DNA from: Scortum barcoo
Lineage: Eukaryota; Chordata; Actinopteri; Centrarchiformes; Terapontidae
Length of the DNA stretch: 64,000 nucleotides
Direction of reading: 5' to 3'
Assembly: GCA_023238725.1 (NCBI GenBank)
Contig: CM041550.1
Location: 6,891,044-6,955,043 of the forward strand
This document shows positions 21,700 through 35,280 of the stretch, piece after piece. The position numbers were made by a program, and so were the translations under genes. Under the pieces are notes generated by a model. That model was not told the DNA's origin and searched no databases. It saw nothing but the letters and a program-made list of their open reading frames with translations. Each line of letters opens with the position of its first letter. Positions within the stretch are counted from its first letter, which is position 1.

Positions 21700-23400
21700 A
21701 TCGGTATTAAAAGCCATAATGGTGGCTCTGCGATGACGGGGGCTCCTTGGCTCTCTGATTCAGCAGAATGACCTCGCTGCTGTGAAATATTCTGAAATGA
21801 AATGACCTGGCCTGAGTCCAGCACGGCGGCCTGCCTCAGCTGACAACAGCCATTTGATACTGAGGACAGAGGACGGGACAAGTCCTCTGTGCTGCTGTAT
21901 ACGTGTGTGTGTGTTTGTGTGTTTCTGACACTCTCTGTGATCTAGTGTTGGGGCTCTGGCCTCGAGGGACGCCCGGACAGCCGGCTGGCACAGGAATGTG
22001 ATGGAGACTAAAAGAGCCACCTCGAGTCGTCCTCCTCTCCCCTCCAGTGCCACCTCTGTGCTTTGTCTTCTGTCTCTTTCTGTGCCAGAGCCGTATGCGC
22101 CACAGGTGAGCGATTTCAAAGCCCACTGTAAACCCAAGGCTACGAGAAAGGAATCGAATGTGCAAAACTGACAGGAGCAAAGAAAAAAAAGGGATTTTTT
22201 TCTTCTTTTTTTTTCGTTGGCTGACGATAAAAGCATCACTTTCAACTCAATCAGATGTATCTGTAAGCACCTCTGAGTGGATTGATGCAAAATATGCACT
22301 CTGGAGCTCATCTTCTGTGATAGATGCTTTGGCTGCGAAACTTTAGTGTACCTTGTTTCAGTTTTTTTTTTTAAATGTTTGAACAACCACATTTTCATTA
22401 AATCGCTGCTCTTTTTTTTTTACGGGCTCTCCTGCTGACAGAGTTGAACCCATTTCAGGCTTACTGTTTTTCCTATAAATGATTCACAAAAGTGCGTTAA
22501 TTGTGCCACATCTATCAAGATTAAGGGCACATCGTCCTGTCTCCACACTTGTTTGTGGCTCAGTTACTTACCGCAGTGGCACTTAATTCAATGGCCACTA
22601 TCTAATTTCTTTATTTAAAGACCCTGAAATGTATTTTCTTTATCAGCTCCTCACTAAGGGTTTTTTTTTTTAATGTCTTCTTTTTTATTTGGGCAAATTT
22701 CTTATAAAGCTGCTTACACGTTTAAGAACATTTGAGAGATGTGATTTCTTTGGTTTAAAGAATAAAGAAAAGTACCAAAACTCAGGAACTGTACTTGTGT
22801 ATGTATTGAAGATATGCATCCCTTTTGCTTTTGATTAAATTAATTGCTTTGCTTTGCTTTACCTCATAGTCACAAATGAGGCTTCATTCTAATTTTAAAT
22901 CAAAGTTTTCAGGTGTCGTAACTCAGAATTGTTTCCTATGGAGTGAAATGAAGCAGAAATTGAATGAAGGTGTTGTTATAATTGGGAGCGACACTGGCGA
23001 GGTCTCGTTCATGCTAGATTGAATCCCGCCGAGCTTTGATCTGCTGCTTTGAGAGACTGGCAGCAGAGGGACGCCCGAATCACAACTTTGATTGGCCGGC
23101 GGAAGGTGCGAGTGGAAGCAGCCTTTCTCCACTTGACTGACGAAACCTGAATTAATCGGGTATCACTTTCAAGCGGCCTCGTGTGGGTTCTGCAGAGGTT
23201 TATTTAAGGTGCTGTCAGACGTACGTTAATTACGTTGCGTTCGTTGCATTTCTTCTGGGTGAGCTGGAAATCGGTTGGAAGCAGACTTTCGGACTGAGAA
23301 TGGGCGCTGATGGCCGTGCATATACACATTCAGACAGTGTAACACGCTTTAGTGCCTCCTTTTATTCCCCCCCTCAGGCCATGCTCTCTTTGAACCCAAA
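21700..23400. other. Noncoding, one candidate island
   Basis: About 21700-22110 looks unique and GC-richer. The 212-codon minus-strand frame across 21760-22398 is repeat-biased (TGTG and poly-T derived) and is rejected as a gene. T-rich tracts occur near 22196-22215, 22361-22372 and 22661-22671. Nothing else was seen. Confidence 0.35.
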
Positions 23401-23404
23401 TTAA

Positions 23405-23900
23405 TAGCCTCCTTCACTGCGTCACATATAATTTGAACCTGTCTCTCCGTTCTGCAATTCAATCTTAATTGCTAAGTACTTCCATTTCAAGAGTTGTTAA
23501 GCAAACGGCGCGTATGACGGATGAGTCTGTGGCAGTAAACAGCAAATTACTTAATCAAACGCTCGCTCTATCTTCCTGTTGCCTTTCAGAAAGTCGGGAA
23601 CTCTTTGCTGTCGTCCCCGGAGACTAGTTCGATAAAAGACAGGGGCATTTGTAACCTGCCACTTTCTTTTCTTTAGTTATATTCTCGCGCAATGATGAAT
23701 GGGGGTTTCATTCCTGCACTTTAAAAGATGGATTGGAAGCTTGATTCCCGGCCCCTCGTATGTTAAATGGTCTAATTCTTGCTGTCTCCTGCACTTCTCC
23801 TCGTAATGCTTATAGCATTTATCTCCGTCTTTTATTCTCTCCTATTTACCCCGTGTCATCTTTATCATCAGAAACTGCTTTTTAATTCCTGACATCTCTC
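23405..23900. promoter_or_regulatory. Strong candidate conserved regulatory island
   Basis: Nearly 500 bases without repeat character contain many TAATT/ATTA cores (TCTTAATTGCTAAGTACTTC at about 23461, AAATTACTTAATCAAACG at about 23544), Nkx-like AAGTACTT and AP-1-like ATGACGGATGAGTC near 23514. Long, motif-dense AT/GC-mixed tracts of this type are typical of vertebrate developmental enhancers. Conservation was not tested. Confidence 0.4.
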
Positions 23901-24276
23901 ATTTTTGGGGCTCTCTTGTGGCGCTCTTTTCATCCCTCGCTTGATGTCTCCCTCTTACAAATTTTCTGCCTTTCACCGAGCTGTTCTGTCTCTCTCTCTT
24001 TCTCAATTTTTTGGCTCTTTCAGCCTCTGCTCCAGGTGGAATTTCCATTGATTAAAACCAGACGTGGTCTGCACCCCTGTGTCCACCTGACCAAGCCCCA
24101 GCTCAGGAAGATGAATCACTCGCAGCCCTTTCCTATCAGTCCGTTCTCATTCCACATCCATCCCTCACTCTGCCGGCTGTCGACTCACAAAATAAAACGA
24201 GCCCCAGACTGATTGTGTGTAGGTTTAGGAGACAATAAGGTGGTGAGCTGTTTCTTGTTGTATTTCTTTGTCACAT
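23901..24276. other. Noncoding
   Basis: Pyrimidine-rich sequence. A + strand frame (23916-24212) is open for 98 codons but begins in low-complexity sequence and matches no known protein. Confidence 0.35.
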
Positions 24277-24798
24277 TTAGAGGGTGTACGTACGGTTTGG
24301 TTGACGGAAAAATTGGTGCTGAGGGTCTCTGAGTTTTTGTTTTTTGCTCAACTCCCAACACAAAAAAGGAATACCATAAAAATCAATCCTCAAATGGCGC
24401 GTACACTTGAAAGGTGGATCTTTAATGTTTTTTAGTTTGTTGTTTTGCAGAGCACAGCTTGGATCGACAGCAGTTAAAATGGCTTCCAAGGTCAAAGTGA
24501 CAAAACGTCCACAGAAACATGTCGAATCCGCTCCTTCAGCATCATCCACATCTTCACCATCGCAGTCCACATGACCGGCATGCTCTGAGAAATTCCAGTT
24601 TTGCTCACCGTTTGCCGTTTCTGCCTGAGCGATGAGGTTGTTGATAGCTCCGGTATGTTGTGCAGAAAGTGTCTGGAACATGCTGAACGAACTCATAGTT
24701 TCTCCGCGGCAGGAGTGGTTTGACAAGTTACTCTTCACCCTTTCATGCCCCGACTCTGAGTTGCCGCTATTCTGAATCCACAGTTTGCCATCCTCCAC
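24277..24798 (-). CDS. Unrecognised 173-codon minus-strand frame, possible exon or transposon-derived ORF
   Basis: This minus-strand frame has a strong Kozak start (A at -3, G at +4, ATG at 24796-24798) and mixed, protein-like composition with no simple-sequence bias. The first 63 codons are polar and start MEDGKLWIQNSG. They are followed by a consensus-like donor, CAAACG|GTGAGC (24609/24608), so a 190-base exon with a phase-1 end is possible. Reading through gives a D/E-rich patch (DCDGEDVDDAEGAD), then cysteine-containing sequence and a stop. No domain is recognised. It could be a fragment of an unassigned transposon ORF, a true exon, or chance. The frame is longer than expected by chance in AT-rich DNA but not decisive. 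Confidence 0.25.
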   Translation of the reverse strand: MEDGKLWIQNSGNSESGHERVKSNLSNHSCRGETMSSFSMFQTLSAQHTGAINNLIAQAETANGEQNWNFSEHAGHVDCDGEDVDDAEGADSTCFCGRFVTLTLEAILTAVDPSCALQNNKLKNIKDPPFKCTRHLRIDFYGIPFLCWELSKKQKLRDPQHQFFRQPNRTYTL

Positions 24799-27700
24799 AA
24801 AGGAAGATATTATATTATAGAAAATAGAGAGCTTCCAACTGTCAGTGCAGGGAAGGCTCTTTCCTGTTTTAGTGTTTAAACCCCCCCAAAACCCACATAG
24901 CCATCACGACACCTTTGGGATGAACTAAACTGATTGTCTAACATCAGTGCCAGAGCTCAGAGGTGCTTTTGTGGCTGAACCGGAGCAAATCCCTGCAGCC
25001 AAAGCCTTGTGGTGCCTCAAACCAGACTAAATGAGGCCGTTGGAGCAGCAGATTGATGGCCATGGCTCAAAATGAGATGTTTAGCCATCACATATCGGCG
25101 CGAGGTTCGCTTGTCGACATGCTTTGTTTTTAAACCTTGTGTTTAGTTCATCCCTGGCAGGGTTAATTGTAATTCTCCATACGTGTCCATATGGGGAAAG
25201 TTTTTCTCTCAGAAGTTGGGGTTGTTTCAGCGCTGCGGGCCTGAAAGCTGTGTTAGCTTAATGCACATAATACATTAGGCTGATGGGAACATTTCAGTCA
25301 ATTTTCTACTCGTAATTTACATAGTGGAGGGTATAAAAGTGTATGAGCTGTGCAGCTGAAAAGGCTACTGATTGCCATAATACAGCTGATTCCCTTTCTG
25401 TTTAAATTTGCTTTGATGCGGCTGCACACGGCTGACGAAACAGACTTTAGTTTTAGTTTTTTTTGTCAGACTCTCAGCTCTCTCCCAGAAGGTACGTTTT
25501 TCTCTGGATTTGCGAGGTGCTGCAATGCGCCCTTCCCCTCTTGTCACTCCAGTTTCATCCTCCTCATCGCCCACTCTTTCTTTCTTTCTTTCTTCCTCAG
25601 TCGGGGTGGTACTTACTGCTGCTTCGCTCGGCTCAGCTCACTTCTTCCCTTGATGGCGGCTGACCAACGGGGGGAAAAAGATGGAGAGCCAGCCTTTCTT
25701 TTCCTCCCTCTGGAAGCCGGTGTCCTTTGGATAAATAAATAATTCCTCGCCCCAGTCCTTCCCTTCCTCATCGACAGGGCCCTACGCCTCTGAGTGCACT
25801 GTCTGTTGGGGAGAATATGCATGTGAACGGCAGGTGCAAATGGTTTTCTTCTCCTTTCAATGCCCCACACGGTTTGCCCTCCTAAGAGAGAAGTAACCAC
25901 TTCAGGAGTGCATGAAAGAATCAGCTCTGCCTCTCTGTGTTTTCGGAGCTGCCGCTCTCCTCCCACAAAGTCGGGGGATTTGGCTGGTACGGTATCGCTG
26001 TGCACGTTTTAATGATGCAGCTACTGTCAGAGTTTTTCCTCTGCTGAGATGTGAGGTAGAAGGAAAGTGAGAGGGAAGCGGAGATCAAGTGTTTGGGATA
26101 ATGAGGGACGGAGAGTTCGAGTGCACGCTGTTGGGGATATTCTCACAAAGCTTCGTTAGGAAGATTCAAGTTTGAGGATTAGAGATGGGGAGCACATGCT
26201 GTACACTGCGGAGTGGCCAACACTGCACATTTATGTGCACTGACCTGGTTCATTGATTTTACTACTGTGATCTAACGGCTGGGCCTCAGCAGCATTTTAT
26301 CGAATCTGTATCCCGTATTGGATTTGTTACCAACTTCTTTCAAATCCAGCACCGGTACCTATTTATATTAGTTAGAGCTGGGAGTTGCTCTGAAACTTTG
26401 CTTGTAACCTAAAGCAGCTCGGTGGAACTTTTCATTTTGTGTTGATTTTTTTGTGGTCTGTGGACAAAAGCGGTAATGGCGGCCCTGCACCTCACTCCAC
26501 TGCTGCAAGGAGACTTCTTCACCAGGTGGCAGCTCTGGAGACAGACTTTCAGTTTGAGCAAAACTTAAGTCAGCAGCTGAAGCAACCCCAAACCACAGCT
26601 GCATTTTGTGTGACTTCATGGAAAAAAACCTAACCCAGTGTCAGACTTTATTGATAACTATAAGAAACTAATACAAACAGTCAATCTCGCTGTTGATCAG
26701 GTTTGCTTAAATTGGTCATATAGAGGCATCAGTATTAAATATATATAAGTTATATATCCATTAATATTCTAACTAAGAACTAAAATGTAAAGATTGATCT
26801 TCAGGGATCTGTGAAGTTGGGTCAGATAGATTAAACATTAGTTTTAGTTAAATGCCCTTCATATTTCACACATTACAACGTGTTTCTAAAAAAGTGATAA
26901 GAGGTTTGACTCAGACACTCAGAGTTGGACATTTTGAATTATTTATTTCCAAAATGGAGCCGGCTACGTGAACCCGACCCTCCTGATCCGGTCTGACAGT
27001 TGTGCGTTTTCTGTGTTGTTCACATTTAATAACACAAAGCAATGCAAAGGAGCGATTCCTTTTCCTGCAGAAATCGTGAGGATTAGACTCTTTTAAACGT
27101 TTTGAAGGCTCCCGTTTCATTGATGTTCAGTTCTAGTTTGTTGTCTCCTACAGTTCATAACCAAGGCTGAGTGTACCATTATGTAAATCCGAGCTACAGA
27201 ATACGCTGTCTGAATGTAAAGCAGAACGTGGGTATAAATGCAGCCTCTCATTCAAACCACACACTCAACAGGCACATCATGTTTGCTTTTAATTTTTTTT
27301 TTTTTTTTATTTTTTTTTTATAGCAAATTCAGGTTTAAGCAGAAAAAAGCCACATCAATTACTGCAACACACTGAAAAAGAACCAAACCATTTTAGTGCT
27401 GGAGCCAAATGTGATGGGTTTATTGTGCAACACACTTCAGCAGCCTCACAATAGGACCCATCACTTGAACACAACAGCGTATCACGTTTTTCATGTTTGT
27501 GTCAAGTGCTGTAAAATGGATCCAGGTCTCGTTGCGCCGGCTCAGCAACGCTGGCGTGACCGTTTTGGCTGCTGCGCAATTTGGACGCAAGGATCAATAT
27601 TTAGCTCGGTAAGTGTAACGTTGGTCTGAAGCTGAGGTCGCCACTGCTGGTTGCCCGCAGACAATTCAACCACCCCTGTGCTGAGCTCTCCACCCTGTAC

Positions 27701-28680
27701 CAACACAACAAACTGTGCTCAGTTCACTTACAGGTCCATGCGTGTGAGCAGACTTTTGCACAAACAAACACTTTAAGGACACAGAAATAGAAACATGGAA
27801 AGAAATGCACACCTAAAACACTCATACACACATGCATATATACTGTAAAATCACACACACATCAAGTCGTGCAACCACTTTTACTCCAGCTGCAGACTAA
27901 TCAGCAGCCCTGGGACTGCATGAAGACTCTGTTGGAAAAGACTTTATCACTCACACAGGAGGCACAGGCAGACAGAAAGCAGAGATGCACCGCCAGAGCT
28001 GCCAAAGCTGCACAGGCTGGAGCTGAAAAGGAAAGTCCAAAGTGCTGCAGGTCTTTAGTATCTGCTTTCTTCTGATGTCTGCCTCACTCCTTTCATGATC
28101 TTTCTTCTCTTTGAGTTCTTTGCTCCATTGTTGTTGTAACTGAATTGTTAATCAATGTGTGATTTTCTTTCTTTCTTTCCAGTATTATAGAAATTCAATA
28201 AAGTGAGTCAGACTGAGAAGAAAGAATCTGTATCTTAGTGATATATGGTGTATGTTTAGACACATTTTGAGGCTTAAGGTAAATGTGTATCAATCTGTTT
28301 TCTTTTAGAAATGCCAGAAATATTTGGGCAATATTTTAGTTAAATATAAATAAGAAATAAAATGCCTGAAATACAAAAAGAAAAGTCAGAATCGACTTTG
28401 GTCTCTCTGCAGTGTGTCATACAATGACCACAACACAGACAGATTTTCAATCAATCCAGGCAACAAAATAAATCAATACAGCTAGCAAACTCACTCATCA
28501 TCACCACTGGAACTTTTTAAAGAACTCAATCACGCAGAGTCCTATTTTTCTCTTCCAAGAATTAGCTTGTTCTCCTAGCAGTGGCTATTTCATGGAGCTT
28601 TTAACCTGAGTGCTGTCTGTGTTAGTCCACAGACTCCCCCTCACTGACTCGATGAGGCTCCTGAAGCAAGCACTGATATA
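24799..28680. other. Noncoding, mostly featureless
   Basis: No gene was seen. The frames at 25350-25742 (+) and 25613-26005 (-) overlap head-on in T/C-rich sequence and are rejected. A good donor-like CTCG|GTAAGTG is at 27607, and an acceptor-like run with AATAAA then GTGAGT is at 28161-28206, but neither flanks a protein-like frame. A long T tract lies at 27292-27320. Confidence 0.35.
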
Positions 28681-28739
28681 AAAAGTTAACTGACCTTTTT
28701 CTCTGCAGACGTTTTGACTTTTTGTCAATTTTTGTCAAT

Positions 28740-30440
28740 CCAGGTTGAATTAACATTAACGGCGGCTCCGTTTGCGTTTCAGTGACCCAGTGAGCTCCAC
28801 CGGCGGGTCGGGCACAGAACTTAGCATAACTAAATGAAATGCAGCCATAATTGATGTATTGATTACGCCTGAGGTCATTCAGCTATGATAGTCAAATGGA
28901 CTGCATTTTGCCCCTGTCAACAAGAGATAGTTCACGGACATTAATCACTGTCGCACCGTGCAAGTTTAAGAGAAGGTAAGAAAAAGGAGAAAACAAAGAG
29001 GCAGTGAGGCAGAAACCGTCAAAGTTTTTTGAGCATGTGAGTTTAAAAGTTATGATCTCATAGATTTTCATTTAAATAAATGTCTGTTAAGTATTGCTGA
29101 ATGAGGTAACTCAATGGTGATTAAGCCTGTGGCCCACTGATGATAGTATGAAGTATTTACATTATGGCAAATGTAAGTAAAGTATTATGACCCAGGCATT
29201 CGTGGTGAGTTTCCCACGAAAATGACAAGCAGCACAGATTTAGGCTTTTAACACAACAGACTCGTTCTTCAACTCATCTGTGTGGGAACTGGCGTGCTGT
29301 TTTTTTCACTCTTTGCTAGTGTTGCAAGTAAACAGTTACTACGGCCCAACAAACAAAATAAAGAAAGAAAAGACTGATGACTACAGATGATGAAACTTGA
29401 GAAATGAGGTCCAAAAACAGACCTGCAATTACTGCTTATAACCATAAGTTCAGCAAAAGACAAAAAAAGAGAAAAACTTTGAGATTTTAAAGGTGTGATT
29501 TTAGCTACCTTTGACAGCTGCTACAATGACTTGTGATCCATCATGATAATTGTTCATTTTAAGAGACCTGGCTTTTGTAATTTTTCTACTATTAATTGGC
29601 CTATTGTCCAATTACTCAGTGTATCTTCAGAATAAACAGGTGAAAACTAAAAATAATCCATAGCTATGACCATAGCTGGAGCCTGTTTTGGTGTTTGGGA
29701 AGCTCAGCAGTCGATAACAGTTAATCAAGTAAATAAAAGCCATATTAATATCCTGGCTTTAAAAATGTCTTTTCCTTCTATTTGCTCAACAACACCGACT
29801 ATTGTGAATACTGTACGTCATTAACATTCAGTACCTCACCCAGTATGTCATGTTTCTGGGTATTGATGCATTTAAACGTCATTTCTCTAAGCTGTCTGGT
29901 CAGTCGTGCGGTTTGTAGAGTTAAAGCCCACGCTGCGCTGATGTATTAGGAGCCGCGGGCTTCTTTAATGGAGGAGCCTCTTAATTATGTTAGAAACCCT
30001 CTTGAGCTCAGTAAGCAATCGGGTGGAAATGCATGCACATGACACGAGGTCTGAAATTGGTTTCCAAGAAGATGGACGTACAGGAACACACGTGTTAATA
30101 TATAACACTATGACATATTGTATATACAAGTACAGGTGTGGAGTGCATGAACACAAATGGGCGCTCACATTAATGATGCTTTTAATTCCCTCCGTGATCT
30201 TTACGCTCTCCTCTTGTTTACATCTTAGCCGCAGCCTTTTAGCCATTTGTCACCACTTTCGCAATAACACCGGCGACCTCTCCGCTAACCTGGAGATGTT
30301 GCCTCTGAGAACGGGGAGTGCGGGGTCAGAGGTCACGCCGTATATAAACAGGTGTCAAGCGCTATGATGGAAAGCCAAAGACATATGAAACTGGGCTGGA
30401 AACCCGGCCGCCGCGGAGACGTGGGAGGACGGGGAAGAAT
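28740..30440. promoter_or_regulatory. Region with candidate regulatory islands
   Basis: Two blocks stand out: 28740-29000 (TAATTGATGTATTGATTACG and similar motifs) and 29930-30440, which is CpG-richer with ACATTAATGATGC, ATTTAGCC-like and NRF1-unlike mixed motifs. Between them sequence is AT-rich and featureless. No coding signal was seen. Confidence is low because it rests on appearance. Confidence 0.3.
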
Positions 30441-30628
30441 AACAAGGGTAATGGATGACTTTGCCCGTCAATGTGATGCCAAGGTTTCAGGTTGTGAAAG
30501 TTAAACTGCCTCGTCTGTGAGGGTGCGTACGTGTGAGCACTCCCATGTGACTCTGCCTACGGCGACCAGCAGCCTCTTGGATGTGTTGTATTATTTAAGC
30601 AGTGTAACTGCCCCTGTCACACTCCCTC

Positions 30629-30659
<31 letters not shown>

Positions 30660-33600
30660 TGTTGTTCAAGTCCAATCAATTATCCAATCAGTTTTATTAG
30701 TGTAGTAAAAGTTACACACTCATACATTTTCTCTTTTTTCCCCTCTGTTTTTCTTTTTTGGAGGTGTTTTTCCTCATGATTTAGGTTCTAAGGTGTGTTG
30801 TTCATATTATAAAACCCTTGTGACAAATATGAAATTGACATGACCTGACTTAACTTGTTAGATGTAAACAATGTAAAGTGCCCTTGACTCATTTTATGCA
30901 TCCAGACAAGGTGACTGATACTTCAAGCACTTACAAAGCTTGGATGAGTGTGCAATTAGTGGAATCATCAGTACAAAATATGATGAACTGCATTATAAAA
31001 TACCTGGTTCTTGATACAAAGTCAAAATCAGCCTTCAGTATTTTTGTAGAAATTACACACACGCTGTTAGCAAGTGAAGTTTACGCTTTGTAGAAACCTA
31101 ATAAAACACTTAATTAGTTTATTTTCAGATTCTGGGCCTGTGAGCTGAATTAATCCAGTTTTGTTGGCATCAACAGAGCGTTGTGAATTTGCCACAGTTT
31201 GTATTTTTTCCCCCCAGTAACCGCATCAGCTGAGGCTCACAGGTGTTGTGATATTTTGAGCCTTTCACCACATCCAGCTGACTGAACAAAACGTGGAGAC
31301 ACAGTTCAGATAATTCACGAGGTCTAAGCCTGTCCTCCGTGTTTTGCTTGCTGTAATCATTCCTCTTGTTCACGCTTGCTCATTAAGAGAGACGGTTTTA
31401 ATTGACGTGACGGAGGAACAATCCTACAGCAAAAAACGTGTCTGAAAGTTTATCTTGGGTTAATTTGACACTTGAGTCCGAGTTAGTCAATTCCAGTGGG
31501 CATCTTTTGAGTTTTTACACTGTTTTTCTCTTCAGATGGTGATTCCCTGTTGGACTGTGGAGGAAGGAAAGTGAAAGGAGGGAATTACACAAAGCCAGTA
31601 ACTTTGGAAGATATCAGCTAGATTTAGTGAAGTCAGACTGCCGAAGCCTCATTTTAACCTCAGATAAAACTTTGAATACATTTTCCGGAGATGGAGGACT
31701 GTGGATCACTTACAGCGGAAGCACAGAAGGCCAGTATGATCAGGAAGAACTATTACACAAACCCTTTAAAACCGATCATCATTAGTTGGCATGACAAAAT
31801 ACCACAACATACTAATCTGTTATGACTATTAGCTATTTGCTGCTTGCTTGCCTCTTTCCAGAAATATAAGGAGAGTTTGGTTATGGGGGGGGGGTCAAAC
31901 TTCAGGGTCAGTAGTCATTTCTCTGATTACATTTAGGGCAGGTAATAGCCTCCAACAGTCCAATATCCTTCAATAGCCTCACGTCTTTGAATGGGCGCGT
32001 TCTCTGTCGACCTTTTTCCAAAATCCCGACTGCCCTCAGCGAGACCGTTCGCGGACGTGACGCCTCTCTGTTTGTTTTGGTTTGGTTCACTCGGGATTTG
32101 TCCTTAGGCTATGAATTGTAAAGACTCAGTTTAAGTGTTAGGGGAGTTTTAGTTTTTCCCTCCCCGCGCTTCGGCATTTAATAATTAAAGTGGAGGTTGT
32201 TGTTTGTCAGGTTTGTTGACGGAGTGCGATTGCCCCTTTTCTTGCATTCTGATCAGTATCAGATAATGGCCCGTCCCTGCTTTGCACACACTGTCATCAT
32301 CTTTGAACAGTTTCTGAACTATTTGTGATTGGACCTTGTGAATTTACTACTACGGTTTTACATCTCATGGCACAAAAAAAGTCCAACCAGACACATCAAA
32401 TGGAGGGGCAGTTGGTCTTTGTGTCAGCCAGTATGCGAAAACACGACAGTATGTGATGCACAAATAGTGTCTGAGGTAATGAGTTAGAGTGTCATTACAT
32501 GTTTTATCTGGCAGACTCATTGTTTACTCCGCCGAATGCGAGTGGGCAGAGGAGCAGCACGGCCGAGCGGCGCTACCTTTTCAGTGTGCTTTCCCTCGCT
32601 CGTTACTCATCGCGTGGTGGAAAAAAAAAAAATTTTTAGACCTCGTTATTAATTGCTGGGTTGAAATGCTGAGTGAATTTGATCCAATCTGTCTTTTTTT
32701 TTTTTTTACCACAAAAATGCGAAGCACACTGATAAAACAATCTGCACTTTGATTTCTGAAGTGAAACTGAAAATAGCAGCGTGTTGACAGATTTTACTGA
32801 TGCAAACAGACATTCAGCTGCAGCAGAAAACATTAATAACTCACTTTATTTGAATGAGTTCGTTCTTTTCACTCTCTGTAGTCATTTCAGAAGCATGTCA
32901 GGCTCAGAGCTTCACTTCTGTGCACGTGAATATTATGGATTGTATTACCGGGAAGGGTTGAATATTGAGGACTCACTGATTCATTTTTGCTGCTCTGACT
33001 CATGTGAGGCTCTGCTGCTGCCTGTCGGGCGTCACCTCCTCTCTCTCCCCATCACGGCTGTCAGAAACGTGAACACGCTGTGACAGGAAGCAGTGATGAA
33101 ATCCCATAATGCATGAGAGACACCAGGGCTCGATTAATAATATAATCTTGTCACGCGTCCTTGAGCCTATTCCTGAGAAACGTGCAATGATTTACATTTT
33201 ATTCTACAGACTTTCCTAAAATTAGATGGCATAGATAGTACGGTATTAATACGTAATTGATGAGACTGAGATGTTCTCAGGTTAGAGTTCACATCGGTGC
33301 TTGATTGTTAGTTAATTGATCTGTGATTTAACTGACACACAATCCACAAACACAAGAAAAACACTCAATGTCATTTTCGTCCTTTTTTTAATAACGAACC
33401 TTTAGTTTGAACTTTTTAAGGTATTGATGTTATATTTAGGCATTTGGCGAGGCCATTTGAACTCCTGATGCCAATATCGCTGTTGGTGATTGGGAAGAAA
33501 ATTGCGAATTCACAGACAATCACCCGTATTGGTGTCGACATCAGAAGATAATGACAATACTGAAAGTTTGTATGACTGTACAACAGAGACTTTAGAGAGT

Positions 33601-34298
33601 TTTTGGTGTGCTACTGTCTCAGTTTCTGTCATGCAGAGTGTCTTTGTTGGGTAAAAACTCGGATCTGTTGTGTTAGACTTACGGGTGGCTTCAGAAAAAA
33701 AAAAGAAGTTTGTTTAGCAACAGCACCCTGCTACAATCTGATGTAAACTGGAAAGCTGCAGGCAGTAATTCGCTCCTAATTAGACGTATTTCCTTTACTG
33801 CCCTGAAGGAGGAACTTTCACTGCACAACACTGTCTGAACGTGTGTGTATTCCTCCGTGTGTGTGTGTGGGATTAACTCCATGTGTTGTCGAGTTGTGAA
33901 CCCCTGCTGTTTCATAACTTGCCTCTTCACCTGCTTCCCGCTAAGCCTTCATTAAGCTGTCTGATTCAGTTACCAGTAACCGGAGCTTAATTAGCAGAAT
34001 TTGATTTTCGCTGCTGGATCCGGCCACGGCGACCGTTGATAACCACCTCTCATGGTCAGAGAGGAGGGAGACGCACCGCGGCAGGGCTGCGAAAGTTTCC
34101 ACAGAACAAAAGAAAGTTCCAGATCGGAGCTTGAGAGTGAAATCTCGACCTCCCGACTGCTCTGTGGGCCTCACGCTGTTATCAGAAGGACGGCTGGTTA
34201 TAGAGCGTCTCAAGTTCACCACACACACACAAACACGCAGATGACTTTCAGGGACCAATTCAAAATTAGAAACAGAGAGTAGCTATTCTAATTGCTTG

Positions 34299-34300
<2 letters not shown>
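30441..34300. other. Noncoding, featureless apart from simple repeats
   Basis: It contains a CT tract (30624-30661), a G8 run (31884-31893), A/T homopolymers near 32622-32635 and 32695-32708, and short GT runs at 33858-33870. No exon, recognisable repeat family or clear regulatory cluster was seen. Confidence 0.4.

Positions 34301-34367
<67 letters not shown>
34301..34367. repeat. Long (AT)n microsatellite
   Basis: About 33 uninterrupted AT units. A self-complementary tract this long can extrude a cruciform and is usually highly variable in length. Confidence 0.95.
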
Positions 34368-34370
<3 letters not shown>

Positions 34371-34564
34371 GTATATATTTGCTGTCTTAAGGCAGAGGAA
34401 TAGAGAAATAATTGGAGAATAATATAGAAAAAGCGAAAAATTGAATAAGGAATCTGATGACTATCTGTGATACCAGAATGCACTCGCTCAAAATGTTTGG
34501 TTGGGCATCTTGAAATGATTCAGCTCTGTTCTATTATATCGTGTCAGTTGATGTTTTATAGACC

Positions 34565-35280
34565 TTTTTTGTTGCAGACATTTTGACTTTGCAGGAAAAG
34601 GCGAAGGTGAAACAAATATCTTTATTAATAGCTCAGCTCCATTAAGTGTCTCAGGGAAGTGAGTGGACTAGTCCTTATTAATGTCATCAGCTACACCTGT
34701 GCTTCTCCTGCAACGACACCTTGAAATGTCTGCTGTGAAAAGGAACAGCTCAAGGATGGCAATGTCAGTGTCTGTCGGTAAGTCAGTTGCTACTCTAGAA
34801 ATTCAGTCTAGACTTAAATAACTGACTGGATAGACTGACATGAAATTTGGTACAGGCATTCGTGGTTCCCAGCTGATGAATCCTGAAGACTTTGGTGAGC
34901 CTGTGACTTTATATACAGCACCATCACGAGGTCCAATTTTGTTGTTTTGCCCCCTCAGGATGAACTGAAATAACATTAGTGATCCTTTAGCTTTTCATCT
35001 AACACCATCATCAGGTCAACATTTAAATGCGATACTTTGGTTAATGGGTAAATACCCTCCAAACTACTTACTTTGTGTTTCGTGCTTATTACCTAAATTT
35101 TAGCATGCTAACACGCAAAACTGTAGACATGATAGTAGACATGACCTCTAAACATCAGCATGTCTGCAGTGTCATATTTATATTCTCATGTTTTGAGATG
35201 TATTTAGCTCATAGCAACGCTGTTCACAGAGCTGCTGCCGTAGATTTGAGTCTCGTTGTGAGATCTGCAGGGTTTTGTCG
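34565..35280 (+). repeat. Decayed copy of a common percomorph interspersed repeat (family B)
   Basis: Phrases appear in the expected order: GACATTTTGACTTTGCAGGA, CAGCTACACCTGTGCTTCTC, ATGAAATTTGGTACAGGCAT, CTTTTCATCTAACACCATCA, TAGCATGCTAACACGCAAAA and AGCTCATAGCAACGCTGTTC. From memory this is a widely dispersed repeat of spiny-rayed fish genomes. The part before about 34760 may be a second, adjoining element. The + strand frame at 35075-35401 inside it is not a gene. Confidence 0.6.

Noticed and set aside
21760..22398. 212-codon minus-strand frame
   Set aside because: Its composition follows poly-T and TGTG tracts, and no domain or splice sites were seen.
27600..28210. Exon between donor-like GTAAGTG (27607) and an acceptor-like run (28161-28180)
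   Set aside because: These are a donor followed by an acceptor with no protein-like frame on either side; both occur often by chance.
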